The position numbers and the translations under genes were made by a program. The notes beneath the pieces are model-generated. The model saw nothing but the letters and a program-made list of their open reading frames with translations. It was not told the DNA's origin and made no database searches. From Pterobdella sp. o SKG-2022 (lineage: Eukaryota > Annelida > Clitellata > Hirudinida > Piscicolidae): a stretch of DNA of 64,000 nt. The stretch is from the NCBI GenBank assembly GCA_964035795.1, contig CAXIVU010000239.1, positions 52,548 through 116,547 on the forward strand, read 5' to 3'. Below are positions 24,601 through 29,500 of this stretch, piece after piece (the stretch's first letter is position 1; each line of letters begins with the position of its first letter).

Positions 24601-26546
24601 TCTACAGTAGTAACTGTTGGCGTAGATTTAGACAACATTTCTGTCTTTGTTGTCATAATAACAGTTGTTGTTTGCGTTGATGTTGCAATCGATGTCGAAA
24701 CTGTTGTAGCTGTAGTCAATGAAGTTGTTGTTACAGTTATTGTAGTTGGCGTTGTTGTTTCTACAGTAGTAACTGTTGGCGTAGATTTAGACAACATTTC
24801 TGTCGTTGTTGTCATAATAACAGTTGTTGTTTGCGTTGATGTTGCAATCGTTGTCGAACCTGTTGTAGCTGTAGCCAATGAAGTTGTTGTTACAGTTATT
24901 GTAGTTGGCGTTGTTGTTTCTACAGTAGTAACTGTTGGCGTAGATGTAGACAACATTTCTGTCTTTGTTGTCATAATAACAGTTGTTGTTTGCGTTGATG
25001 TTGCAATCGTTGTCGAAACTGTTGTAGCTATAGCCAATGAAGTTGTTGTTACAGTTATTGTAGTTGGCGTTGTTGTTTCTACAGTAGTAACTGTTGGCGT
25101 AGATTTAGACAACATTTCTGTCGTTGTTGTCATAATAAGAGTTGTTGTTTGCGTTGATGTTGCAATCGATGTCGAAACTGTTGTAGCTGTAGCCAATGAA
25201 GTTGTTGTTACAGTTATTGTAGTTGGCGTTGTTGTTTCTACAGTAGTAACTGTTGGCGTAGATTTAGACAACATTTCTGTCGTTGTTGTCATAATAAGAG
25301 TTGTTGTTTGCGTTGATGTTGCAATCGATGTCGAAACTGTTGTAGCTGTAGCCAATGAAGTTGTTGTTACAGTTATTGTAGTTGGCGTTGTTGTTTCTAC
25401 AGTAGTAACTGTTGGCGTAGATTTAGACAACATTTCTGTCGTTGTTGTCATAATAACAGTTGTTGTTTGCGTTGATGTTGCAATCGTTGTCGAAACTGTT
25501 GTAGCTGTAGCCAATGAAGTTGTTGTTACAGTTATTGTAGTTGGCGTTGTTGTTTCTACAGTAGTAACTGTTGGCGTAGATTTAGACAACATTTCTGTCT
25601 TTGTTGTCATAATAACAGTTGTTGTTTGCGTTGATGTTGCAATCGTTGTCGAAACTGTTGTAGCTGTAGCCAATGAAGTTGTTGTTACAGTTATTGTAGT
25701 TGGCGTTGTTGTTTCTACAGTAGTAACTGTTGGCGTAGATTTAGACAACATTTCTGTCGTTGTTGTCATAATAACAGTTGTTGTTTGCGTTGATGTTGCA
25801 ATCGTTGTCGAACCTGTTGTAGCTGTAGCCAATGAAGTTGTTGTTACAGTTATTGTAGTTGGCGTTGTTGTTTCTACAGTAGTAACTGTTGGCGTAGATT
25901 TAGACAACATTTCTGTCTTTGTTGTCATAATAACAGTTGTTGTTTGCGTTGATGTTGCAATCGTTGTCGAAACTGTTGTAGCTATAGCCAATGAAGTTGT
26001 TGTTACAGTTATTGTAGTTGGCGTTGTTGTTTCTACAGTAGTAACTGTTGGCGTAGATTTAGACAACATTTCTGTCGTTGTTGTCATAATAAGAGTTGTT
26101 GTTTGCGTTGATGTTGCAATCGATGTCGAAACTGTTGTAGCTGTAGCCAATGAAGTTGTTGTTACAGTTATTGTAGTTGGCGTTGTTGTTTCTACAGTAG
26201 TAACTGTTGGCGTAGATTTAGACAACATTTCTGTCGTTGTTGTCATAATAACAGTTGTTGTTTGCGTTGATGTTGCAATCGTTGTCGAAACTGTTGTAGC
26301 TGTAGCCAATGAAGTTGTTGTTACAGTTATTGTAGTTGGCGTTGTTGTTTCTACAGTAGTAACTGTTGGCGTAGATTTAGACAACATTTCTGTCGTTGTT
26401 GTCATAATAACAGTTGTTGTTTGCGTTGATGTTGCAATCGTTGTCGAACCTGTTGTAGCTGTAGCCAATGAAGTTGTTGTTACAGTTATTGTAGTTGGCG
26501 TTGTTGTTTCTACAGTAGTAACTGTTGGCGTAGATTTAGACAACAT
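1..26546 (-). CDS. Thr-rich repeat protein segment, 3'-truncated by the window edge
   Basis: This segment of about 8,848 codons carries 167 exact 159-bp units. It is the part downstream, in transcription order, of the break near 26554. The first ATG in its frame after that break is the complement of 26544-26546, part of the EML motif. It is an internal Met present in most units, not a credible real start. No stop codon was seen down to position 1, so the protein continues beyond the window. Variant residues here include Ser to Leu at the serine before TQ (T-rich - frame), Thr to Ser in the ITV motif (giving ISV), Thr to Lys before TEM, Thr to Ser in STTIA (giving STSIA), Thr to Gly, Thr to Leu in the TTV-I-M stretch, and Ala to Ile-containing forms. 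None makes a stop and none changes length. No function beyond a mucin-like repeat can be assigned. Confidence 0.55.
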   Translation of the reverse strand, partial: MLSKSTPTVTTVETTTPTTITVTTTSLATATTGSTTIATSTQTTTVIMTTTTEMLSKSTPTVTTVETTTPTTITVTTTSLATATTVSTTIATSTQTTTVIMTTTTEMLSKSTPTVTTVETTTPTTITVTTTSLATATTVSTSIATSTQTTTLIMTTTTEMLSKSTPTVTTVETTTPTTITVTTTSLAIATTVSTTIATSTQTTTVIMTTKTEMLSKSTPTVTTVETTTPTTITVTTTSLATATTGSTTIATSTQTTTVIMTTTTEMLSKSTPTVTTVETTTPTTITVTTTSLATATTVSTTIATSTQTTTVIMTTKTEMLSKSTPTVTTVETTTPTTITVTTTSLATATTVSTTIATSTQTTTVIMTTTTEMLSKSTPTVTTVETTTPTTITVTTTSLATATTVSTSIATSTQTTTLIMTTTTEMLSKSTPTVTTVETTTPTTITVTTTSLATATTVSTSIATSTQTTTLIMTTTTEMLSKSTPTVTTVETTTPTTITVTTTSLAIATTVSTTIATSTQTTTVIMTTKTEMLSTSTPTVTTVETTTPTTITVTTTSLATATTGSTTIATSTQTTTVIMTTTTEMLSKSTPTVTTVETTTPTTITVTTTSLTTATTVSTSIATSTQTTTVIMTTKTEMLSKSTPTVTTVETTTPTTITVTTTSLAIATTVSTTIATSTQTTTVIMTTTTEMLSKSTPTVTTVETTTPTTITVTTTSLATATTVSTTIATSTQTTTVIMTTTTEMLSKSTPTVTTVETTTPTTISVTTISLATATTVSTTIATSTQTITVIMTTTIEMLSKSTPTVTTVETTTPTTITVTTTSLATATTVSTTIATLTQTTTVIMTTTTEMLSKSTPTVTTVETTTPTTITVTTTSLATATTVSTTIATSTQTTTVIMTTKTEMLSKSTPTVTTVETTTPTTITVTTTSLATATTVSTTIATSTQTTTVIMTTTTEMLSKSTPTVTTVETTTPTTITVTTTSLATATTVSTSIATSTQTTTLIMTTTTEMLSKSTPTVTTVETTTPTTITVTTTSLAIATTVSTTIATSTQTTTVIMTTKTEMLSKSTPTVTTVETTTPTTITVTTTSLATATTGSTTIATSTQTTTVIMTTTTEMLSKSTPTVTTVETTTPTTITVTTTSLATATTVSTTIATSTQTTTVIMTTKTEMLSKSTPTVTTVETTTPTTITVTTTSLATATTVSTTIATSTQTTTVIMTTTTEMLSKSTPTVTTVETTTPTTITVTTTSLATATTVSTSIATSTQTTTLIMTTTTEMLSKSTPTVTTVETTTPTTITVTTTSLATATTVSTTIATSTQTTTVIMTTKTEMLSKSTPTVTTVETTTPTTITVTTTSLATATTVSTTIATSTQTTTVIMTTTTEMLSKSTPTVTTVETTTPTTITVTTTSLATATTVSTTIATSTQTTTVIMTTKTEMLSKSTPTVTTVETTTPTTISVTTTSLATATTVSTTIAKSTQTTTVFMTTTTEMMSTSTPKVTTVETTTPTTISVTTTSLATATTVSTSIATSTQTTTLIMTTTTEMLSKSTPTVTTVETTTPTTITVTTTSLATATTVSTTIATSTQTTTVIMTTTTEMLSKSTPTVTTVETTTPTTITVTTTSLATATTVSTSIATSTQTTTLIMTTTTEMLSKSTPTVTTVETTTPTTITVTTTSLATATTVSTTIATSTQTTTVIMTTTTEMLSKSTPTVTTVETTTPTTITVTTTSLATATTVSTSIATSTQTTTLIMTTTTEMLSKSTPTVTTVETTTPTTITVTTTSLATATTVSTTIATSTQTTTVIMTTKTEMLSKSTPTVTTVETTTPTTITVTTTSLATATTVSTTIATSTQTTTVIMTTTTEMLSKSTPTVTTVETTTPTTITVTTTSLATATTVSTSIATSTQTTTLIMTTTTEMLSKSTPTVTTVETTTPTTITVTTTSLAIATTVSTTIATSTQTTTVIMTTKTEMLSKSTPTVTTVETTTPTTITVTTTSLATATTGSTTIATSTQTTTVIMTTTTEMLSKSTPTVTTVETTTPTTITVTTTSLATATTVSTTIATSTQTTTVIMTTKTEMLSKSTPTVTTVETTTPTTITVTTTSLATATTVSTTIATSTQTTTVIMTTTTEMLSKSTPTVTTVETTTPTTITVTTTSLATATTVSTSIATSTQTTTLIMTTTTEMLSKSTPTVTTVETTTPTTITVTTTSLAIATTVSTTIATSTQTTTVIMTTKTEMLSKSTPTVTTVETTTPTTITVTTTSLATATTGSTTIATSTQTTTVIMTTTTEMLSKSTPTVTTVETTTPTTITVTTTSLATATTVSTTIATSTQTTTVIMTTTTEMLSKSTPTVTTVETTTPTTITVTTTSLATATTVSTTIATSTQTTTVIMTTKTEMLSKSTPTVTTVETTTPTTITVTTTSLATATTVSTTIATSTQTTTVIMTTTTEMLSKSTPTVTTVETTTPTTITVTTTSLAIATTVSTTIATSTQTTTVIMTTKTEMLSKSTPTVTTVETTTPTTITVTTTSLATATTGSTTIATSTQTTTVIMTTTTEMLSKSTPTVTTVETTTPTTITVTTTSLATATTVSTSIATSTQTTTVIMTTKTEMLSKSTPTVTTVETTTPTTITVTTTSLATATTVSTTIATSTQTTTVIMTTTTEMLSKSTPTVTTVETTTPTTITVTTTSLATATTVSTTIATSTQTTTVIMTTTTEMLSKSTPTVTTVETTTPTTITVTTTSLATATTVSTSIATSTQTTTLIMTTTTEMLSKSTPTVTTVETTTPTTITVTTTSLATATTVSTTIATSTQTTTVIMTTTTEMLSKSTPTVTTVETTTPTTITVTTTSLATATTVSTTIATSTQTTTLIMTTTTEMLSKSTPTVTTVETTTPTTITVTTTSLATATTGSTTIATSTQTTTVIMTTTTEMLSKSTPTVTTVETTTPTTITVTTTSLATATTVSTSIATSTQTTTVIMTTKTEMLSKSTPTVTTVETTTPTTITVTTTSLATATTVSTTIATSTQTTTVIMTTTTEMLSKSTPTVTTVETTTPTTITVTTTSLATATTVSTTIATSTQTTTVIMTTTTEMLSKSTPTVTTVETTTPTTISVTTTSLATATTVSTTIATLTQTTTVIMTTTTEMLSKSTPTVTTVETTTPTTITVTTTSLTTATTVSTTIATSTQTTTVIMTTTTKMLSKSTPTVTTVETTTPTTITVTTTSLAIATTVSTTIATSTQTTTVIMTTKTEMLSKSTPTVTTVETTTPTTITVTTTSLATATTVSTTIATSTQTTTVIMTTTTEMLSKSTPTVTTVETTTPTTITVTTTSLATATTVSTTIATSTQTTTVIMTTKTEMLSTSTPTVTTVETTTPTTITVTTTSLTTATTVSTTIATSTQTTTVIMTTTTKMLSKSTPTVTTVETTTPTTITVTTTSLAIATTVSTTIATSTQTTTVIMTTKTEMLSKSTPTVTTVETTTPTTITVTTTSLATATTVSTSIATSTQTTTVIMTTKTEMLSKSTPTVTTVETTTPTTITVTTTSLATATTVSTTIATSTQTTTVIMTTTTEMLSKSTPTVTTVETTTPTTITVTTTSLATATTVSTTIATSTQTTTVIMTTTTEMLSKSTPTVTTVETTTPTTISVTTTSLATATTVSTTIATLTQTTTVIMTTTTEMLSKSTPTVTTVETTTPTTITVTTTSLTTATTVSTTIATSTQTTTVIMTTTTKMLFKSTPTVTTVETTTPTTITVTTTSLAIATTVSTTIATSTQTTTVIMTTKTEMLSKSTPTVTTVETTTPTTITVTTTSLATATTVSTTIATSTQTTTVIMTTTTEMLSKSTPTVTTVETTTPTTITVTTTSLATATTVSTTIAKSTQTTTVIMTTTTEMMSTSTPKVTTVETTTPTTISVTTTSLATATTVSTTIAKSTQTTTVIMTTTTEMLSTSKPTVTTVETTTPTTISVTTTSLATATTVSTTIAKSTQTTTVIMTTTTEMLSTSTPTVTTVETTTPTTITVTTTSLATVTTVSTTIATSTQTKTVIMTTTTEMLSTSRPTVITVETTMPTTISVTTTSMATATTVSTTIAKSTQTTTVIMTTTTEMLSTSTPTVTTVETTTPTTITVTTTSLATATTVSTTIAKSTHTTTVIMTTTTEMLSTSTPTVTTVETTTPTTITVTTTSLATATTVSTTIATSTQTTTVIMTTTTEMLSTSRPTIITVETTTPTTISVTTTSMATATTVSTTIAKSTQTTTVIMTTTTEMLSTSRPTVIIVETTTPTTISVTTTSLAKATTVSTTIAKSTQTTTVIMTTTTEMLSTSRPTVITVETTMPTTISVTTTSMATATTVSTTIAKSTQTTTVIMTTTTEMLSTSTPTVTTVETTTPTTITVTTTSLATATTVSTTIAKSTQTTTVIMTTTTEMLSTSTPTVTTVETTTPTTITVTTTSLATATTVSTTIAKSTQTTTVIMTTTTEMLSTSTPTVTTVETTTPTTITVTTTSLATATTVSTTIATSTQTTTVIMTTTTEMLSTSRPTVITVGTTTPTTISVTTTSMATATTVSTTIAKSTQTTTVIMTTTTEMLSTSTPTVTTVETTTPTTITVTTTSLATATTVSTTIAKSTQTTTVIMTTTTEMLSTSTPTVTTVETTTPTTITVTTTSLATATTVSTTIAKSTQTTTVIMTTTTEMLSTSTPTVTTVETTTPTTITVTTTSLATATTVSTTIATSTQTTTVIMTTTTEMLSTSRPTVITVGTTTPTTISVTTTSMATATTVSTTIAKSTQTTTVIMTTTTEILSTSTPTVTTVETTTPTTISVTTTSLATATTVSTTIAKSTQTTTVIMTTTTEMLSTSTPTVTTVETTTPTTITVTTTSLATATTVSTTIAKSTQTTTVIMTTTTEMLSTSRPTVITVETTTPTTISVTTTSMATATTVSTTIAKSTQTTTVIMTTTTEMLSTSTPTVTTVETTTPTTISVTTTSLATATTVSTTIAKSTQTTTVIMTTTTEMMSISTPKVTTLETTTPTTISVTTTSLATATTVSTTIAKSTQTTTVIMTTTTEMMSTSTPKVTTVETTTPTTISVTTTSLATATTVSTSIATSTQTTTLIMTTTTEMLSKSTPTVTTVETTTPTTITVTTTSLATATTVSTTIATSTQTTTVIMTTKTEMLSKSTPTVTTVETTTPTTITVTTTSLATATTVSTTIATSTQTTTVIMTTTTEMLSKSTPTVTTVETTTPTTITVTTTSLATATTVSTSIATSTQTTTLIMTTTTEMLSKSTPTVTTVETTTPTTITVTTTSLAIATTVSTTIATSTQTTTVIMTTMTEMLSKSTPTVTTVETTTPTTITVTTTSLATATTGSTTIATSTQTTTVIMTTTTEMLSKSTPTVTTVETTTPTTITVTTTSLATATTVSTTIATSTQTTTVIMTTKTEMLSKSTPTVTTVETTTPTTITVTTTSLATATTVSTTIATSTQTTTVIMTTTTEMLSKSTPTVTTVETTTPTTITVTTTSLATATTVSTSIATSTQTTTLIMTTTTEMLSKSTPTVTTVETTTPTTITVTTTSLAIATTVSTTIATSTQTTTVIMTTKTEMLSKSTPTVTTVETTTPTTITVTTTSLATATTGSTTIATSTQTTTVIMTTTTEMLSKSTPTVTTVETTTPTTITVTTTSLATATTVSTTIATLTQTTTVIMTTTTEMLSKSTPTVTTVETTTPTTITVTTTSLATATTVSTTIATSTQTTTVIMTTKTEMLSKSTPTVTTVETTTPTTITVTTTSLATATTVSTTIATSTQTTTVIMTTTTEMLSKSTPTVTTVETTTPTTITVTTTSLAIATTVSTTIATSTQTTTVIMTTKTEMLSKSTPTVTTVETTTPTTITVTTTSLATATTGSTTIATSTQTTTVIMTTTTEMLSKSTPTVTTVETTTPTTITVTTTSLATATTVSTSIATSTQTTTVIMTTKTEMLSKSTPTVTTVETTTPTTITVTTTSLATATTVSTTIATSTQTTTVIMTTTTEMLSKSTPTVTTVETTTPTTITVTTTSLAIATTVSTTIATSTQTTTVIMTTKTEMLSKSTPTVTTVETTTPTTITVTTTSLATATTGSTTIATSTQTTTVIMTTTTEMLSKSTPTVTTVETTTPTTITVTTTSLATATTVSTSIATSTQTTTVIMTTKTEMLSKSTPTVTTVETTTPTTITVTTTSLATATTVSTTIATSTQTTTVIMTTTTEMLSKSTPTVTTVETTTPTTITVTTTSLAIATTVSTTIATSTQTTTVIMTTTTEMLSKSTPTVTTVETTTPTTITVTTTSLATATTVSTTIATSTQTTTVIMTTTTEMLSKSTPTVTTVETTTPTTISVTTISLATATTVSTTIATSTQTTTVIMTTTIEMLSKSTPTVTTVETTTPTTITVTTTSLATATTVSTTIATLTQTTTVIMTTTTEMLSKSTPTVTTVETTTPTTITVTTTSLATATTVSTTIATSTQTTTVIMTTTTEMLSKSTPTVTTVETTTPTTITVTTTSLATATTVSTTIATSTQTTTVIMTTTTEMLSKSTPTVTTVETTTPTTITVTTTSLATATTVSTSIATSTQTTTLIMTTTTEMLSKSTPTVTTVETTTPTTITVTTTSLATATTVSTTIATSTQTTTVIMTTTTEMLSKSTPTVTTVETTTPTTITVTTTSLATATTVSTTIATSTQTTTLIMTTTTEMLSKSTPTVTTVETTTPTTITVTTTSLATATTVSTTIATSTQTTTVIMTTTTEMLSKSTPTVTTVETTTPTTITVTTTSLATATTVSTSIATSTQTTTVIMTTKTEMLSKSTPTVTTVETTTPTTITVTTTSLATATTVSTTIATSTQTTTVIMTTTTEMLSKSTPTVTTVETTTPTTITVTTTSLATATTVSTTIATSTQTTTVIMTTTTEMLSKSTPTVTTVETTTPTTISVTTTSLATATTVSTTIATLTQTTTVIMTTTTEMLSKSTPTVTTVETTTPTTITVTTTSLTTATTVSTTIATSTQTTTVIMTTTTKMLSKSTPTVTTVETTTPTTITVTTTSLAIATTVSTTIATSTQTTTVIMTTKTEMLSKSTPTVTTVETTTPTTITVTTTSLATATTVSTTIATSTQTTTVIMTTTTEMLSKSTPTVTTVETTTPTTITVTTTSLATATTVSTTIATSTQTTTVIMTTKTEMLSTSTPTVTTVETTTPTTITVTTTSLTTATTVSTTIATSTQTTTVIMTTTTKMLSKSTPTVTTVETTTPTTITVTTTSLAIATTVSTTIATSTQTTTVIMTTKTEMLSKSTPTVTTVETTTPTTITVTTTSLATATTVSTSIATSTQTTTVIMTTKTEMLSKSTPTVTTVETTTPTTITVTTTSLATATTVSTTIATSTQTTTVIMTTTTEMLSKSTPTVTTVETTTPTTITVTTTSLATATTVSTTIATSTQTTTVIMTTTTEMLSKSTPTVTTVETTTPTTISVTTTSLATATTVSTTIATLTQTTTVIMTTTTEMLSKSTPTVTTVETTTPTTITVTTTSLTTATTVSTTIATSTQTTTVIMTTTTKMLFKSTPTVTTVETTTPTTITVTTTSLAIATTVSTTIATSTQTTTVIMTTKTEMLSKSTPTVTTVETTTPTTITVTTTSLATATTVSTTIATSTQTTTVIMTTTTEMLSKSTPTVTTVETTTPTTITVTTTSLATATTVSTTIATSTQTTTVIMTTKTEMLSTSTPTVTTVETTTPTTISVTTTSLATATTVSTTIATSTQTTTVIMTTTTEMLSKSTPTVTTVETTTPTTITVTTTSLATATTVSTTIATSTQTTTVIMTTTTEMLSKSTPTVTTVETTTPTTITVTTTSLATATTVSTTIATSTQTTTVIMTTTTEMLSKSTPTVTTVETTTPTTITVTTTSLATATTVSTTIATSTQTTTVIMTTTTEMLSKSTPTVTTVETTTPTTITVTTTSLATATTVSTTIATSTQTTTVIMTTTTEMLSKSTPTVTTVETTTPTTITVTTTSLATATTVSTTIATSTQTTTVIMTTTTEMLSKSTPTVTTVETTTPTTISVTTTSLATATTVSTTIATLTQTTTVIMTTTTKMLSKSTPTVTTVETTTPTTITVTTTSLATATTVSTTIATSTQTTTVIMTTTTEMLSKSTPTVTTVETTTPTTITVTTTSLATATTVSTTIATSTQTTTVIMTTTTEMLSKSTPTVTTVETTTPTTISVTTTSLATATTVSTTIATLTQTTTVIMTTTTEMLSKSTPTVTTVETTTPTTITVTTTSLATATTVSTTIATSTQTTTVIMTTTTEMLSKSTPTVTIVETTTPTTISVTTTSLATATTVSTTIATLTQTTTVIMTTTTEMLSKSTPTVTTVETTTPTTISVTTTSLATATTVSTTIATLTQTTTVIMTTTTEMLSKSTPTVTTVETTTPTTITVTTTSLATATTVSTTIATSTQTTTVIMTTTTEMLSKSTPTVTTVETTTPTTISVTTTSLATATTVSTTIATSTQTTTVIMTTTTEMLSKSTPTVTTVETTTPTTITVTTTSLATATTVSTTIATSTQTTTVIMTTTTEMLSKSTPTVTTVETTTPTTITVTTTSLATATTVSTTIATSTQTTTVIMTTTTEMLSKSTPTVTTVETTTPTTITVTTTSLATATTVSTTIATSTQTTTVIMTTTTEMLSKSTPTVTTVETTTPTTITVTTTSLATATTVSTTIATSTQTTTVIMTTTTEMLSKSTPTVTTVETTTPTTISVTTTSLATATTVSTTIATLTQTTTVIMTTTTEMLSKSTPTVTTVETTTPTTITVTTTSLATATTVSTTIATSTQTTTVIMTTTTEMLSKSTPTVTTVETTTPTTISVTTTSLATATTVSTTIATLTQTTTVIMTT
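3658..11448. repeat. Large array block, copy A (49 units)
   Basis: The order of variant units from 3658 repeats from 15106. Units 3658-7314 match 15106-18762 at a shift of 11,448 bp (72 units), with one difference seen (a C in the unit at 17809, not in 6361). Units 8746-11289 match 18763-21306 at a shift of 10,017 bp (63 units), with two differences seen (near 9573 and 10654). The nine units 7315-8745 have no counterpart in copy B. The rare doublet AACTTTTGG plus GACATCATT, in the unit at 11290, matches 21943 at a shift of 67 units. Inside the block, 3658-4770 is repeated at 5248-6360, giving a local 10-unit period. Confidence 0.85.
11449..15105. repeat. Divergent subfamily domain (23 units) with a 4-unit higher-order repeat
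   Basis: Almost every unit here has GATTTTGCA where other units have GATGTTGCA, plus GATGTAGAC where others have GATTTAGAC, and often GTCACAG for GTTACAG (all + strand). In the - strand protein this changes the usual SKS to STS and changes ATSTQ to AKSTQ, so the single lysine moves and net charge stays the same. From 12244 the order of unit types repeats every 636 bp (12244, 12880, 13516). It is marked by CCATTGAAG with GGCCTAGAT, then by a unit with ATAACCGTT. The domain contains several changes not seen elsewhere, such as TCTAGGG near 11571 and GTATGCG near 14177. Confidence 0.85.
15106..22101. repeat. Large array block, copy B (44 units)
   Basis: This block repeats the variant order of copy A at 3658-11448. 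Relative to copy A it lacks nine units (the counterpart of 7315-8745) and has four extra units. In the extra region two unit types alternate: ATAAGAGTT with AATCGATGTC, and consensus. They lie between 21307 and 21942. The arithmetic closes: 48 unit steps minus 9 plus 4 gives the 43 steps observed from 15106 to 21943. The block ends with the same AACTTTTGG and GACATCATT markers. It is followed by a single unit (22102) of the divergent GATTTTGCA subfamily, whereas copy A is followed by 23 such units. Confidence 0.85.
19717..21306. repeat. 5-unit (795-bp) higher-order repeat, two consecutive copies
   Basis: Unit types follow a fixed order: CGAACCTG; then CTTTGTTGTC with GCTATAGCC; then ATAAGAGTT with AATCGATGTC; then consensus; then CTTTGTTGTC alone. 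The order runs twice here (19717 and 20512), then is cut short. The same 5-unit order appears at 9700 and 10495 in copy A. It is also at 23215, and in modified form at 24805 and 25759. In the - strand protein the marker changes are Thr to Gly, Thr to Lys with Ala/Thr-motif changes, and Thr to Leu with Thr to Ser. Confidence 0.85.
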
Positions 26547-26553
26547 TTCTGTC
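22261..26553. repeat. Array domain with further degraded 5-unit repeats
   Basis: Twenty-seven units continue the unit types of the 5-unit repeat in less regular order. The units 24010-24645 reproduce 7315-7950 at a shift of 16,695 bp (105 units). Both have GTTAATGTTG, then a TCTATCG unit with GAAATTGTTG, then consensus, then a unit with GAAACAGTTG plus GCTATAGCC. That is four units in the same order. This places material absent from copy B further along the array. Confidence 0.8.
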
Positions 26554-29500
26554 TTGTTGTCATAATAACAGTTGTTGTTTGCGTTGATGTTGCAATCGTT
26601 GTCGAAACTGTTGTAGCTGTAGCCAATGAAGTTGTTGTTACAGTTATTGTAGTTGGCGTTGTTGTTTCTACAGTAGTAACTGTTGGCGTAGATTTAGACA
26701 ACATTTCTGTCGTTGTTGTCATAATAACAGTTGTTGTTTGCGTTGATGTTGCAATCGTTGTCGAAACTGTTGTAGCTGTAGCCAATGAAGTTGTTCTTAC
26801 AGTTATTGTAGTTGGCGTTGTTGTTTCTACAGTAGTAACTGTTGGCGTAGATTTAGACAACATTTCTGTCGTTGTTGTCATAATAACAGTTGTTGTTTGC
26901 GTTGATGTTGCAATCGTTGTCGAAACTGTTGTAGCTGTAGCCAATGAAGTTGTTGTTACAGTTATTGTAGTTGGCGTTGTTGTTTCTACAGTAGTAACTG
27001 TTGGCGTAGATTTAGACAACATTTCTATCGTTGTTGTCATAATAACAGTTGTTGTTTGCGTTGATGTTGCAATCGTTGTCGAAACTGTTGTAGCTGTAGC
27101 CAATGAAGTTGTTGTTACAGTTATTGTAGTTGGCGTTGTTGTTTCTACAGTAGTAACTGTTGGCGTAGATTTAGACAACATTTCTGTCGTTGTTGTCATA
27201 ATAACAGTTGTTGTTTGCGTTGATGTTGCAATCGTTGTCGAAACTGTTGTAGCTGTAGCCAATGAAGTTGTTGTTACAGTTATTGTAGTTGGCGTTGTTG
27301 TTTCTACAGTAGTAACTGTTGGCGTAGATTTAGACAACATTTCTGTCGTTGTTGTCATAATAACAGTTGTTGTTTGCGTTGATGTTGCAATCGTTGTCGA
27401 AACTGTTGTAGCTGTAGCCAATGAAGTTGTTGTTACAGTTATTGTAGTTGGCGTTGTTGTTTCTACAGTAGTAACTGTTGGCGTAGATTTAGACAACATT
27501 TCTGTCGTTGTTGTCATAATAACAGTTGTTGTTTGCGTTGATGTTGCAATCGTTGTCGAAACTGTTGTAGCTGTAGCCAATGAAGTTGTTGTTACAGTTA
27601 TTGTAGTTGGCGTTGTTGTTTCTACAGTAGTAACTGTTGGCGTAGATTTAGACAACATTTCTATCGTTGTTGTCATAATAACAGTTGTTGTTTGCGTTGA
27701 TGTTGCAATCGTTGTCGAAACTGTTGTAGCTGTAGCCAATGAAATTGTTGTTACAGAAATTGTAGTTGGCGTTGTTGTTTCTACAGTAGTAACTGTTGGC
27801 GTAGATTTAGACAACATTTCTGTCGTTGTTGTCATAATAACAGTTGTTGTTTGCGTTGATGTTGCAATCGTTGTCGAAACTGTTGTAGCTGTAGCCAATG
27901 AAGTTGTTGTTACAGTTATTGTAGTTGGCATTGTTGTTTCTACAGTAGTAACTGTTGGCGTAGATTTAGACAACATTTCTGTCGTTGTTGTCATAATAAC
28001 AGTTGTTGTTTGCGTTGATGTTGCAATCGCTGTCGAAACTGTTGTAGCTGTAGCCAATGAAGTTGTTGTTACAGTTATTGTAGTTGGCGTTGTTGTTTCT
28101 ACAGTTGTAACTGTTGGCGTAGATTTAGACAATTTTTCTGTCGTTGTTGTCATAATAACAGTTGTTGTTTGCGTTGATGTTGCAATCGTTGTCGAAACTG
28201 TTGTAGCTGTAGCCAATGAAGTTGTTGTTACAGTTAATGTAGTTGGCGTTGTTGTTTCTACAGTAGTAACTGTTGGCGTAGATTTAGACAATTTTTCTGT
28301 CGTTGTTGTCATAATAACAGTTGTTGTTTGCGTTGATGTTGCAATCGCTGTCGAAACTGTTGTAGCTGTAGCCAATGAAGTTGTTGTTACAGTTATTGTA
28401 GTTGGCGTTGTTGTTTCTACAGTAGTAACTGTTGGCGTAGATTTAGACAACATTTCTGTCGTTGTTGTCATAATAACAGTTGTTGTTTGCGTTGATGTTG
28501 CAATCGTTGTCGAAACTGTTGTAGCTGTAGCCAATGAAGTTGTTGTTACAGTTATTGTAGTTGGCGTTGTTGTTTCTACAGTAGTAACTGTTGGCGTAGA
28601 TTTAGACAACATTTCTGTCGTTGTTGTCATAATAACAGTTGTTGTTTGCGTTGATGTTGCAATCGCTGTCGAAACTGTTGTAGCTGTAGCCAATGAAGTT
28701 GTTGTTACAGTTATTGTAGTTGGCGTTGTTGTTTCTACAGTAGTAACTGTTGGCGTAGCTTTAGACAACATTTCTGTCGTTGTTGTCATAATAACAGTTG
28801 TTGTTTGCGTTGATGTTGCAATCGTTGTCGAAACTGTTGTAGCTGTAGCCAATGAAGTTGTTGTTACAGTTATTGTAGTTGGCGTTGTTGTTTCTACAGT
28901 AGTAACTGTTGGCGTAGATTTAGACAATTTTTCTGTCGTTGTTGTCATAATAACAGTTGTTGTTTGCGTTGATGTTGCAATCGCTGTCGAAACTGTTGTA
29001 GCTGTAGCCAATGAAGTTGTTGTTACAGTTATTGTAGTTGGCGTTGTTGTTTCTACAGTAGTAACTGTTGGCGTAGATTTAGACAATTTTTCTGTCGTTG
29101 TTGTCATAATAACAGTTGTTGTTTGCGTTGATGTTGCAATCGTTGTCGAAACTGTTGTAGCTGTAGCCAATGAAGTTGTTGTTACAGTTATTGTAGTTGG
29201 CGTTGTTGTTTCTACAGTAGTAACTGTTGGCGTAGATTCAGACAACATTTCTGTCGTTGTTGTCATAATAACAGTTGTTGTTTGCGTTGATGTTGCAATC
29301 GTTGTCGAAACTGTTGTAGCTGTAGCCAATGAAGTTGTTGTTACAGAAATTGTAGTTGGCGTTGTTGTTTCTACAGTAGTAACTGTTGGCGTAGATTTAG
29401 ACAACATTTCTGTCGTTGTTGTCATAATAACAGTTGTTGTTTGCGTTGATGTTGCAATCGTTGTCGAAACTGTTGTAGCTGTAGCCAATGAAGTTGTTGT

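Noticed and set aside
13816..26565. A 4,249-codon Val-rich + strand reading frame as a gene
   Set aside because: It begins at a GTG made by a private substitution, ends at a one-base deletion, has no start codon in the consensus unit, and is antisense to the Thr-rich frame. A shadow is the simpler explanation.
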